The translations under genes were made by a program, and so were the position numbers. 64,000 nucleotides of DNA from Tessaracoccus palaemonis. Lineage in GTDB: Bacteria > Actinomycetota > Actinomycetes > Propionibacteriales > Propionibacteriaceae. Location of the stretch: the NCBI RefSeq assembly GCF_019316905.1, contig NZ_CP079216.1:1798001-1862000 (forward strand), read 5' to 3'. Below, in pieces: positions 42,439 to 50,450 of this stretch (the first letter of the stretch is position 1; each line of letters starts with the position of its first letter). The notes under the pieces are model-generated. The model saw only the letters and a program-made list of their open reading frames with translations. It was not told where the DNA came from and made no database searches.

Positions 42439-43334
42439 TGGCGGCGGAGAAGGCCAACTTTGAGGTGGCCCGGATGGCGCGGCTGTTGCGGGTGTCCAGG
42501 TCGGGTTACTACCAGTGGGCCCAGCGCCGCGTGGCTGGTCCGAGCAGCCGGGCTCGCCGGCAGGCGAGCTTGGATGAACGGGTCCGTGCTCTGCATGAGG
42601 CCTCTGACCAGGTCTACGGCGCGCCGAGGATCACCGCTGATCTCCACCAGGAGGGCACGGCAGTCAACGTGAAGACGGTCGCTTCGTCGTTGCGTCGGCA
42701 GGGTCTGGAGGGGATCTCCCCGCGCTCGTTCTCGCCGGTGACCACGATCCCGGGGGTCCCGACTCACCACATTCCCGACCGGGTCAGCCGCGAGTGGGAC
42801 ACGGGAGAGTTGAACAGGGTGTGGGTCTCGGACATCACCTACCTGCGGACCGGGGAGGGCTGGCTCTACCTGTGTGTGGTGCGTGACGGGTGTTCCCGGC
42901 GGGTGCTGGGCTGGGCGATGGACTCCCACCAGGACAGTGACCTGGTCGAACGCGCGTTGACTATGGCGAGAACCCTCCGTGGTGACGTCCCGGGGCAGGT
43001 CGTGTTCCATGCCGACCGCGGCACGCAGTACACCTCCGACCAACTGCACCGCGCCGCGAAACGCCTCGGGGTGGAGCAGTCGATGGGACGCACCGGGGTG
43101 TGCTTCGACAACGCGATGGCTGAGTCGTTCTGGTCCACGCTGAAGCACGAGTTCTACCACCGGCACACCTGGCCGACCCGGGCCCAAGCCCGACGGGAGG
43201 TCGCCCGCTGGATCGAGGTCGTCTACAACCGACGACGACGTCACTCAGCCCTGGGCTACCAACGCCCCGTCGAGTTCGAAACCACCAAGACCCAGACCGA
43301 CACCGGCCGGGTCACCAAGGATCAAGCCGCGTAA
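42438..43334 (+). CDS. IS3-family transposase OrfB (DDE integrase core)
   Basis: This 298-residue protein has an HTH_21-like N-terminal part (SRSGYYQWAQR...QVYGAPRI) and an rve integrase core with DDE residues visible as Asp in VWVSDITYL, Asp in VFHADRGTQY and Glu in MAESFWSTLKHE. RRRHSALGYQRPVEFE ends the core. The ATG overlaps the orfA stop (TGATG), and the frame is also open upstream to the slippery site. Confidence 0.92.
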   Translation: MAAEKANFEVARMARLLRVSRSGYYQWAQRRVAGPSSRARRQASLDERVRALHEASDQVYGAPRITADLHQEGTAVNVKTVASSLRRQGLEGISPRSFSPVTTIPGVPTHHIPDRVSREWDTGELNRVWVSDITYLRTGEGWLYLCVVRDGCSRRVLGWAMDSHQDSDLVERALTMARTLRGDVPGQVVFHADRGTQYTSDQLHRAAKRLGVEQSMGRTGVCFDNAMAESFWSTLKHEFYHRHTWPTRAQARREVARWIEVVYNRRRRHSALGYQRPVEFETTKTQTDTGRVTKDQAA

Positions 43335-43371
43335 GCGGCACGTGTCCACAATTTGCGGAGAACCCCACAGG

Positions 43372-43922
43372 GCGTTTCGACAAGCTCAACGAACCGGGGA
43401 ACTGACGGCTCCGACGCCAGCAACAGCCCGGACCCATACACACCCGCGACGCTTGTCGTGACCATCGACTACACCGAACTCGCCACCCAACTCCACGCCA
43501 CAGGCCAACTCCCCTCCGGCACCCCGATCCCGGCCCGAGAGCTCCGCCGGCTGGCCTGCGACGCCCAGATCATCCCCATCGTCCTAGGCGCACAGTCAGA
43601 AATCCTCGACGTCGGCCGCGCCCACCGCTTCGTCACCCCCGCCATCCGACACGCCCTCAACCTCCGCGACAACGGCTGCATCTTCCCCGGCTGCCACGCC
43701 ACCGCCCTCGAATGCGACGCCCACCACATCACCCCCTGGTGGGCCGGAGGATCAACATCCCTGACCAATCTCGCACTCCTCTGCCCCTACCACCACCCCA
43801 AAGTCGAACCCACCCACACCGGCCCCGGCGCCGGCACCACCTCCGCCGACGGCTGGCACATCACCATCAACCCGACCACCGGCAAACCCACACTGAGCCG
43901 AAAACCACCAGACACCAGCTGA
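43372..43922 (+). pseudogene. DUF222/HNH gene, 3' part with HNH nuclease domain
   Basis: This about 183-codon part holds the HNH domain: RDNGCIFPGCHATALECDAHHITPWWAGG followed by LTNLALLCPYHHPKVEP, with zinc cysteines and the HH catalytic pair intact. It has lost its start and upstream domain through the IS3 insertion. After excision of the element the join reads ...RQAQ-GVSTSSTNRG... without a frameshift. Confidence 0.88.
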
Positions 43923-44029
43923 CCCAGCCGACGCGCCCCGACACACCCCCACTCCGGAGAACGGACGACGCAGGGCCGCCCAGTTCGGGCCCCGCATGCC
44001 GCGCGCACCCACCTGAAAGCGCCCGGCGC

Positions 44030-45468
44030 GGGTGAGTCCCATAGCGTGGTGTCAATCCTGTGGGGGTTCTCGTCGTCGTGGACGTTGAAGGGCCATCGTG
44101 GGATGACCAGTTGTTTCCGGCAAGAAGCAAAGCAGAGATCCCACGATGACCCAGTACCAGTCTGCCCTTTCGACCCTGATCGGTGAAGTTCTCGCCGATC
44201 CCGACCTCGCGCATCAGGACGTGTTCCGCCGGATGCTGCAGGCCGGCCTGCAAGACCTTGTCGACGCGGAAGCGACCGCGAAGATCGGCGCCGCCCGTTA
44301 CGAGCGCACCCCGGAACGGACCACCCGCCGCAACGGCACGCGCCCGAAGGTCCTCGCGACCCCGGCCGGGGAGGTCGACCTGCAGATCCCGAAGCTGCGG
44401 GAAGGGTCGTTCTTCCCGTCTCTGTTGCACCCGCGGCGGCGGGTCGATAAGGCCCTCTACGCGGTGATCTGCCAGGCCTGGATCGACGGGGTCTCGACCC
44501 GCAAGGTCGAGCACCTGATCCGGGCCCTCGGCAACGACACCGGCATCTCCCGCTCGACGGTGTCGCGGATCTGCGGCGAGATCGACGAAGCAGTCCACGA
44601 GTTCCTGCACCGCAGACTCGATCACACCTGGTTCCCGTACCTGTTCCTCGACGCCACCTACCTCGACGTCCGCCACCGCGGCCGGGTCGTCTCCCAAGCA
44701 CTGGTCGTCGCGACCGGAGTCTCTGGTGAGGGCCGACGCGAGATCCTCGGGATGGCGCTCGGTGACGCGGAGACCACCGACTTCTGGACCGAGTTCCTCC
44801 GCTCGCTGCGCGACCGTGGCCTCAAGGTCGCCACCGATGCGGACCCGCTCGGGGTGACCCTGGTCACCAGCGACGCGCACGCCGGACTGAAAGCGGCAGT
44901 GAAAGCGATCCTGCCCGGAGCGGGGTGGCAGAGATGCCGGGTCCACTTCGCCCGCAACGTAACTCAACGCCTCGGATCGGCCCACTCGAAACCGGTCAAC
45001 GCGCTGATCTCCACGATCTTCGCGCAGACCACGACCCAAACCGTGATCGCGCAATACAAGGCCGTCACCGACAGCCTCCGCTCCGCGTTTCCCGAGGTCA
45101 CCGCGATGCTCGAGGCCGCCGAAGCGGACCTGACCGGGTTCGCGACGCTGCCGCGCGAGCACTGGCAAAAGGTCTGGTCGAACAACCCCATCGAGCGCCT
45201 CAACCGGGAGATCAAACGACGCGCCGACGTCGTCCAGATCTTCCCCGACCGCGACTCCGTGACCCGCCTCATCGGCGCCGTCCTCCAGGAGCAGCACGAG
45301 GAATGGTCTTACGGCGAACGCCGCTACTTCTCCGACATCTCCATGCGCAAACTCGTCCACACCCTCCACGAACACACCGAACCCGCCCACCACGAGCTCT
45401 ACCTCACCGCCTGACCATCACCCACCAACAGGAAGCAACGGAATGACACCACACCACGGGACTTGACC
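44030..45468 (+). mobile_element. IS256-family insertion sequence
   Basis: This 1439-bp element has 29-bp terminal inverted repeats (44030-44058 and 45440-45468) matching at 22 of 29 positions, including GTGGTGTCA. It is flanked by an 8-bp direct repeat CCCGGCGC (44022-44029 and 45469-45476), the duplication size typical of IS256. It carries one intact transposase gene. Confidence 0.9.
44146..45414 (+). CDS. IS256-family (mutator-type) transposase
   Basis: This 422-residue transposase has the DDE residues visible as Asp in FLDATYLDVRHRG, Asp in VTSDAHAGLKAA and Glu in NNPIERLNREIKRR, plus the GWQRCRVHFARNV segment with the C/H pair conserved in mutator transposases. Full length and uninterrupted, so the element may be active. 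Confidence 0.95.
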   Translation: MTQYQSALSTLIGEVLADPDLAHQDVFRRMLQAGLQDLVDAEATAKIGAARYERTPERTTRRNGTRPKVLATPAGEVDLQIPKLREGSFFPSLLHPRRRVDKALYAVICQAWIDGVSTRKVEHLIRALGNDTGISRSTVSRICGEIDEAVHEFLHRRLDHTWFPYLFLDATYLDVRHRGRVVSQALVVATGVSGEGRREILGMALGDAETTDFWTEFLRSLRDRGLKVATDADPLGVTLVTSDAHAGLKAAVKAILPGAGWQRCRVHFARNVTQRLGSAHSKPVNALISTIFAQTTTQTVIAQYKAVTDSLRSAFPEVTAMLEAAEADLTGFATLPREHWQKVWSNNPIERLNREIKRRADVVQIFPDRDSVTRLIGAVLQEQHEEWSYGERRYFSDISMRKLVHTLHEHTEPAHHELYLTA

Positions 45469-45476
45469 CCCGGCGC

Positions 45477-45796
45477 CGGGCAGTGCCGCGCCGAGACGGG
45501 CCGAGCGACTCCACGCACGCTGCCAAGCGTCGGGACAGCGCGTGGCCTCCCGGGCTGCGGGCATCGGGCGGCGTCCGCGCGCAGCACATCGTGCGGCGCA
45601 CAGCAGCGGGGCAACGGGCGGAGTCCGGACGCAAGGCATCGCGCCGCACAGCAGCGGGCATCGGGCGGTGCGGGAAGCCCGACGCAGGACCCGGCTGGAC
45701 GCGCTGCCCAGGCACGGTCAGAGAAGGGCGGGTGGACAGCCAGGCAACGACTGTCGCCAGCCCCGATACCTCGGGCTCCCGCCACCCTGACCGCCG
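45477..45796. other. Non-coding GC-rich stretch with imperfect repeats
   Basis: No credible gene is seen. An about 55-base unit containing CGCACAGCAGCGGG and CATCGGGCGG recurs imperfectly (about 45555, 45590 and 45643). Codon use and composition of the open frames are not gene-like. With 43923-44021 this was one spacer before IS256 entered. Confidence 0.6.
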
Positions 45797-45852
45797 GCTG
45801 GCCGCTGGCTGCTGGCCGCTGGCTGCTGGCCGCTGGCCGCTGGCCGCTGGCC
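45797..45852 (+). repeat. 7-bp tandem repeat, eight units
   Basis: GCTGGCC and GCTGGCT units run eight times without a break from 45797. A heptamer repeat of this purity is a likely variable-number locus. It is non-coding, downstream of the helicase stop. Confidence 0.9.
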
Positions 45853-45994
45853 GCTGAAGATGGTTGCCGCCGTCGTGGCCAGCCGTCCGAGACGCCAGGC
45901 GTCCGGACATGCTGCCCGCAACGGCGTGCCCGCTTCCGGTGACGGCCCACGCCCCAACGGCTACCGAGTCGACTGCGAAGGCGTGGGTCTGCTG

Positions 45995-48538
45995 TCAGCC
46001 GTCGAGGCGGCCGAAGGATGTGGTCCGGACGACAGCCGAGCCGGCTGCGTCGCTGGCGGCGAGGTCGACGTCGGCGGTGATCCGCCAGTCGTGGTTGCCC
46101 ATGGGGTCGTCGATGATCTGCGTCGCGGTCCAGACCTTCGGCCCCTTCGCCAGGGAGAATAGCCCGGGGCTGCGGGCGCCGCCGTCGATGCCGATGTCGT
46201 CGTGCTCGTCCCAGTAGTCGGCGAGCGCGTCGTCCCAGGCCTCGGCGTCGAACAGGACCTCCAGCGCCGGCTCTGCGAGCTGGGCCGCGGACTCCTCCAG
46301 GGCTCCGAGCTGCTCCCACCTGTCCCGGGCGGCGAGCTCGACGCGGCGGAACATGGCGGTGCGGATCATCGCGGTGAAAGCCCTCTCGTTGCCCGTGACG
46401 GGACGCGGGGGCGGCGGGGGCGCTCCCTGGGCGGCGAGCGCCGCGGCCTCGGCGACCTTCTCCGGGTCGGTGAGTGACTCCCACTCATCGAGGAGCGACG
46501 AGTCGGTCTGGCGGATGGTCTCCCCCAGCCACTCGACGATGTCCTCGAACTCCTCGTTGCGGTACTCGTCCGGGACCGTGTGACGGAGCGCCCGGTACGC
46601 GTCGGACAGGTATCTGAGCACAGTGCCCTCACTACGCTGCAGCTTGTAGAAGCCGATGAACTGGGTGAAGTTCATCGCGTGTTCCCACATGTCGCGCACC
46701 ACGGACTTCGGGGACAGTGCGGTGGCGTCGACCCAGGGGTGTGCCTGCGCGTAGATGTCGACGGCGGGCTCGAGCAGGTCGGCGAGCGGCTTCGGCCAGG
46801 TGATCGCCTCGAGTCTCTCCATGCGCTCCTCGTACTCGACACCGTCGGCCTTCAGCTGCGCGACGGCCTCGCCGCGCGCCTGATGCTGCTGCGCAAGCAG
46901 GACCTGGAACGGGTCGTCGAGCACAGACTCCATGACGGAGACGACGTCGCGGGCGAAGGAGTCGCCCTCGGGGTCGAGCAGTTCCAACGCGGCCACCGCG
47001 AACGGGGCGAGCGGCTGGTTCAACGCGAAATCCTCGGCTACGTCGTCCGCCAGCCGGTACCCGTCGTCGCCGCGCACGATGACGTTGGAGGCGACGAGAC
47101 CACGGGCGAGGGACACGGCACGACGCTTCAGCCCGCGCTTCCGGTCAGGCGACTCGTGGCTCATCTCGATGAGGTTCCTCAGCGCGGAAGCCGCGTCGCC
47201 GGGTCGCTGAACGATGTTCAGGAGCGTCCCGTGGTTGACCTGCATCCGGCTGACGAGCTGTTCCGGCTCGGCGACCTTGAGCCTGTCGAACGTCTCCTCG
47301 TTCCAGTTCACGAAGCCCTCCGGCGGCTTCTTCCGCGCGACCTTCCGGCGTTTCTTCGGGTCGTCGCCGGCCTTGGCGAGCGCCCGCTCGTTCTCGATCA
47401 CGTGCTCGGGCGCCTGGACCACGACGAAGCCGACTGTGTCGAACCCCGCCCGCCCGGCCCGGCCGGCGATCTGGTGGAACTCACGCGACTTCAGGCGCCG
47501 TACCCGGTTCCCGTCGTACTTGGTCAGGCCCGTGAACAACACGGTGCGGATGGGCACGTTGATGCCGACGCCGAGCGTGTCGGTGCCGCAGATGACCTTC
47601 AGCAGGCCCGTCTGGGCGAGTTGCTCGACGAGGCGCCGGTACTTCGGCAGCATCCCGGCGTGGTGCACGCCGATGCCGCGCCGCACGAGCCCCTGCAGGA
47701 TCTTCCCGAAACCGGGTCCGAACCGGAATGCCCCGATCTCCTCGGCGAGCAGGTCCGCGTCGTGTCGGGTGATGAGGTTGACGCTGAGCAGGGACTGGGC
47801 GCGCTCCAGTGCGTCCGCCTGTGTGAAGTGAACGATGTAGATGGGTGCCTTCTGCTCGCGCACCAGCTCGAGGACCTGCTCCTGCAGCGGCGTCGTCGAC
47901 CACTCGAACAGCAGGGGGACGGGACGCTCGGCGTCGTCGACGACGTTGGTGGGGCGCCCGGTGAACTCGCTCAGCTGCGCCGCCATCTCGGAGACGTCGC
48001 CCAATGTGGCGCTCATCAGCAGGAACTGCGCCTGCGGCAGCTCCAGGAGGGGGACCTGCCAGGCCCAGCCGCGGTCCGGCTCGGAGTAGAAGTGGAACTC
48101 GTCCGCGATCACGAGACCGACGTCGGCATCACGGCCCTCGCGCAGCGCGATGTTCGCGAGGATCTCGGCCGTGCAGCAGATGATGGGCGCGTCCGCGTTG
48201 ACGGAGGCATCGCCGGTGACCATGCCGACGTTGTCGGCCCCGAAGACCTGACACAGCGCGAAGAACTTCTCGCTCACCAGTGCCTTGATGGGCGCCGTGT
48301 AGAAGGAGACCCGGTCCGTGGCCAGCGCCGCGAAGTGCGCGGCCAACGCCACCATCGACTTTCCCGACCCTGTCGGCGTCGCGAGGATCAGGTTGTTGCC
48401 GCTGAACAGCTCGATCGCGGCCTCGTCCTGGTGGGGATACAGCTGGATGCCTTCGCCCTCGACCCAGGCCGTGAAGTGCTCGTACAGGGTGTCGGCGTCA
48501 CCGGCGACGCGGTCGGTGAGCTTCGGCATGGCGTTCAC
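45995..48538 (-). CDS. Ski2-like DExH RNA helicase with DUF3516 domain
   Basis: This 847-residue superfamily 2 helicase has Walker A ATPTGSGKS, the DExH box as DEFHF, SAT motif LLMSATLG, and the RecA2 motifs HHAGMLPKYR and HQIAGRAGRAGFD. The C-terminal about 400 residues form the DUF3516 region typical of actinobacterial homologues, with a Pro-rich loop (GAPPPPPRP). It probably remodels structured RNA in ribosome or RNA turnover. Starts at GTG 48538 or ATG 48529 are both possible; GGAAGG lies just upstream. Confidence 0.9.
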   Translation of the reverse strand: MNAMPKLTDRVAGDADTLYEHFTAWVEGEGIQLYPHQDEAAIELFSGNNLILATPTGSGKSMVALAAHFAALATDRVSFYTAPIKALVSEKFFALCQVFGADNVGMVTGDASVNADAPIICCTAEILANIALREGRDADVGLVIADEFHFYSEPDRGWAWQVPLLELPQAQFLLMSATLGDVSEMAAQLSEFTGRPTNVVDDAERPVPLLFEWSTTPLQEQVLELVREQKAPIYIVHFTQADALERAQSLLSVNLITRHDADLLAEEIGAFRFGPGFGKILQGLVRRGIGVHHAGMLPKYRRLVEQLAQTGLLKVICGTDTLGVGINVPIRTVLFTGLTKYDGNRVRRLKSREFHQIAGRAGRAGFDTVGFVVVQAPEHVIENERALAKAGDDPKKRRKVARKKPPEGFVNWNEETFDRLKVAEPEQLVSRMQVNHGTLLNIVQRPGDAASALRNLIEMSHESPDRKRGLKRRAVSLARGLVASNVIVRGDDGYRLADDVAEDFALNQPLAPFAVAALELLDPEGDSFARDVVSVMESVLDDPFQVLLAQQHQARGEAVAQLKADGVEYEERMERLEAITWPKPLADLLEPAVDIYAQAHPWVDATALSPKSVVRDMWEHAMNFTQFIGFYKLQRSEGTVLRYLSDAYRALRHTVPDEYRNEEFEDIVEWLGETIRQTDSSLLDEWESLTDPEKVAEAAALAAQGAPPPPPRPVTGNERAFTAMIRTAMFRRVELAARDRWEQLGALEESAAQLAEPALEVLFDAEAWDDALADYWDEHDDIGIDGGARSPGLFSLAKGPKVWTATQIIDDPMGNHDWRITADVDLAASDAAGSAVVRTTSFGRLDG

Positions 48539-48723
48539 CCTACCTTCCGGGCGTCGACGTGCAGAGCCAGGTCTCCCGGCCTCGGCATTCGTCGCGGAGG
48601 CACTGCGGTGGCCCGCCGCCGTCGGCCGGCCGAGTCGGGCGCGCTTCCCGGGGCCCTCGACGTGTGCCTGGACTGTCTGCGGGTCGGCGCCGTCATCCTC
48701 ACCCCGTCGGCCGAGCAGCCGAC

Positions 48724-49491
48724 TCAGCCGACCCGTCGGGCTCCGCTGTAGGGCATCCAGGAGAGCTTGGCGATCTCTACGCCGGTGCGCGAGGATCCGG
48801 CATGCACGATCTTGCCGTTGCCGATGTAGATCCCGACGTGGCTGATGGGAGCGTAGAAGAACACCAGATCGCCCGCCTGCAGGTCCTTCTTGGCGACCTT
48901 CTTCCCGTTCCTGGACTGCGTCCTCGCGGAGTGGCTCAGCTTCACGCCCGCCGACTTGTAGGCGTAGCTCGTCAGCCCTGAGCAGTCAAAGGCGCTGGGG
49001 CCGGTGGCTCCGTAGCGGTACCGCTTGCCGACCTGCTTCTTCGCGACTGCCACGGCCTTCGCGGCCTTCTTCGTCAGGATCTCGACCCGGAAGCGGCCCG
49101 TCGCGGAGCTCGCGTACTTGGCCGTCTTCTTCGTCGCGACTCGCAGCGTCGCGCTGCTGCTGGTTCGCGAGATCTTGGCGCTCAGCTTGTAGGCACCCGA
49201 CGAGCTGGTCTTCGTGGAGGCGACCTTGACCCACTTCTTCTTGCCGTTGAGACGCTGAAGCTCCACGACCGCACCCTTGCGTGCCGGGGACGCCTTGCCC
49301 TTGACGGTGAACTTCGTCTTGTTCGTCACCGTGGACGGCTTCGACGTCACCTTCGTCTTGCTCGACTTCGGTGCGGAGGCCGACGACTTGGCCGGGAGCG
49401 CCGGCGCGTCGGCGGACGCGGCGGGCACGAAGCCGGCTCCCAGGAGAGCGACGGCGACGAACACGGAGGCGATGGTCCTTCGCAGATTCAT
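48724..49491 (-). CDS. Secreted NlpC/P60 peptidoglycan hydrolase
   Basis: The 255-residue product has a signal peptide (about residues 1-27), a Lys/Ser/Thr-rich region with a small beta domain (about 45-135) that could bind wall polymers, and a C-terminal NlpC/P60 domain with catalytic Cys in FDCSGLTSYAY and His in ISHVGIYIGNGKIVHAG. It cleaves peptide stems in peptidoglycan. The ATG at 49491 has AAAGGA upstream. The promoter TTGCAT-N17-TAAGGT lies at 49575-49547. Confidence 0.9.
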   Translation of the reverse strand: MNLRRTIASVFVAVALLGAGFVPAASADAPALPAKSSASAPKSSKTKVTSKPSTVTNKTKFTVKGKASPARKGAVVELQRLNGKKKWVKVASTKTSSSGAYKLSAKISRTSSSATLRVATKKTAKYASSATGRFRVEILTKKAAKAVAVAKKQVGKRYRYGATGPSAFDCSGLTSYAYKSAGVKLSHSARTQSRNGKKVAKKDLQAGDLVFFYAPISHVGIYIGNGKIVHAGSSRTGVEIAKLSWMPYSGARRVG

Positions 49492-49546
49492 GGTGTGGTC
49501 CTTTCGTCCGACCGGGATGGCCGTTCTTGGGGGCTGACCGCACGCT

Positions 49547-49575
49547 ACCTTAAGTTTTCTCAGATTTGAATGCAA
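49547..49575 (-). promoter_or_regulatory. Promoter of the NlpC/P60 gene
   Basis: On the minus strand TTGCAT (49575-49570), a 17-base spacer and TAAGGT (49552-49547) form a good promoter about 55 bases before the start codon, overlapped by TTCTCAG repeats. Confidence 0.6.
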
Positions 49576-49593
49576 GTTCTCAGAATTTCTCAG
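49557..49593 (+). promoter_or_regulatory. Three helically phased TTCTCAG repeats
   Basis: TTCTCAG occurs at 49557-49563, 49577-49583 and 49587-49593, that is 20 and 10 bases apart and so on one face of the helix, in the AT-rich gap between two divergent genes. They look like direct-repeat binding sites of an unknown regulator. Confidence 0.55.
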
Positions 49594-49628
49594 GCTGTAG
49601 GGTGACGCCACCGAGACAGGAGAACGGC

Positions 49629-50420
49629 ATGCACCGGACCGTGACCGCCCACCTTGAGATCACAGCCGCCACCGACGCGACGATCGTCCTGGAAGTCGCC
49701 GCCGCCGCGGGCGGAAACGGAGCTGAGACGCTGTCCGCGACCGCTTCGGACCACGCGCCAACCATCCGCGTCATCACGGCTCCCCACGGCGCCCGGTGGC
49801 ACGTGCTGGATGTCCGGGCCGGGCAGGTATCCGTCGACTACCGGCTGGAGATCGACGGCCTGAGCGCCTCAGCACCCATCGATGACTACGACCTTCTCCA
49901 CTATCTGCGACCGAGCCGCTACTGCGAGTCGGACCAGCTCTCCCCCACGGCGCACGCGGAGTTCTCAGGTCTGCAGGGGGCCGACCTCCTGGCTGCCGTG
50001 AGCTCGTGGGTCGGCACGCGGCTGACCTACGTGCCCGGCTCCTCACTTCCCACCGATGGCGCCGTCCGCACACTGTTGGCCCGGCAGGGCGTCTGCCGGG
50101 ACTACGCGCACCTGGTCGTCGCGTTGCTGCGCGCGCTCGACGTCCCGGCGCGGCTGGTGTCCGTATACGCCCCCGGGCTCGACCCCATGGACTTCCACGC
50201 CGTCGCCGAGGCCTTCGTCGACGGTCAGTGGCGGGTCGTCGACGCCACGACGCTGGCGCCGCGACAGGCGTTCCTGCGCATCGCGACCGGTCGGGACGCG
50301 GCGGACACGGCGTTCATGTCCGTGCACCACGGCATGGCGACGCTGGACGCCCTGCAGGTGACGGCCGTCGCGGATCAGCTCCCCACCGACAACGTGAATG
50401 AGCTGGTCAGCCTCGGCTGA
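49629..50420 (+). CDS. Transglutaminase-like domain protein
   Basis: This 263-residue protein has an N-terminal beta domain (about 1-100) and a transglutaminase-like cysteine-protease core with Cys in RQGVCRDYAHL, His in MDFHAVAEAF and Asp in WRVVDAT. There is no signal peptide. Such proteins act as peptidases or on peptide crosslinks; the substrate is unknown. The ATG at 49629 has ACAGGAG upstream. It shares a control region with the NlpC/P60 gene. Confidence 0.88.
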   Translation: MHRTVTAHLEITAATDATIVLEVAAAAGGNGAETLSATASDHAPTIRVITAPHGARWHVLDVRAGQVSVDYRLEIDGLSASAPIDDYDLLHYLRPSRYCESDQLSPTAHAEFSGLQGADLLAAVSSWVGTRLTYVPGSSLPTDGAVRTLLARQGVCRDYAHLVVALLRALDVPARLVSVYAPGLDPMDFHAVAEAFVDGQWRVVDATTLAPRQAFLRIATGRDAADTAFMSVHHGMATLDALQVTAVADQLPTDNVNELVSLG

Positions 50421-50432
50421 CCAGCTCATTCA
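50395..50432. terminator. Perfect hairpin between the transglutaminase gene and leuA
   Basis: TGAATGAGCTGGTCAGC (50395-50411), loop CTCG, and GCTGACCAGCTCATTCA (50416-50432) form a perfect 17-bp stem that contains the TGA stop at 50418-50420. It is placed to end transcription from both sides. No T tract is present. Confidence 0.75.
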
Positions 50433-50450
50433 GGGCGTGCAGGTGGCGGC

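Larger units (their letters stand above)
42052..43367 (+). mobile_element. IS3-family insertion sequence
   Basis: It spans 1316 bp, beginning TG and ending CA, with 26-bp terminal inverted repeats (42052-42077 and 43342-43367) matching at 18 of 26 positions; the inner ten bases TTGTGGACAC are identical. It is flanked by a direct CAGG (42048-42051 and 43368-43371), the target duplication. It carries orfA and orfB in the usual overlapping -1 arrangement and looks intact. Confidence 0.92.

Noticed and set aside
46580-48751. 723-codon open frame opposite the helicase
   Set aside because: Shadow of the helicase frame; high Arg/Val/Asp/His bias and no recognisable motif or ribosome site.
48559-48981. 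140-codon plus-strand frame between helicase and NlpC genes
   Set aside because: It mostly overlaps the NlpC gene antisense, lacks a ribosome site and has shadow-type composition.
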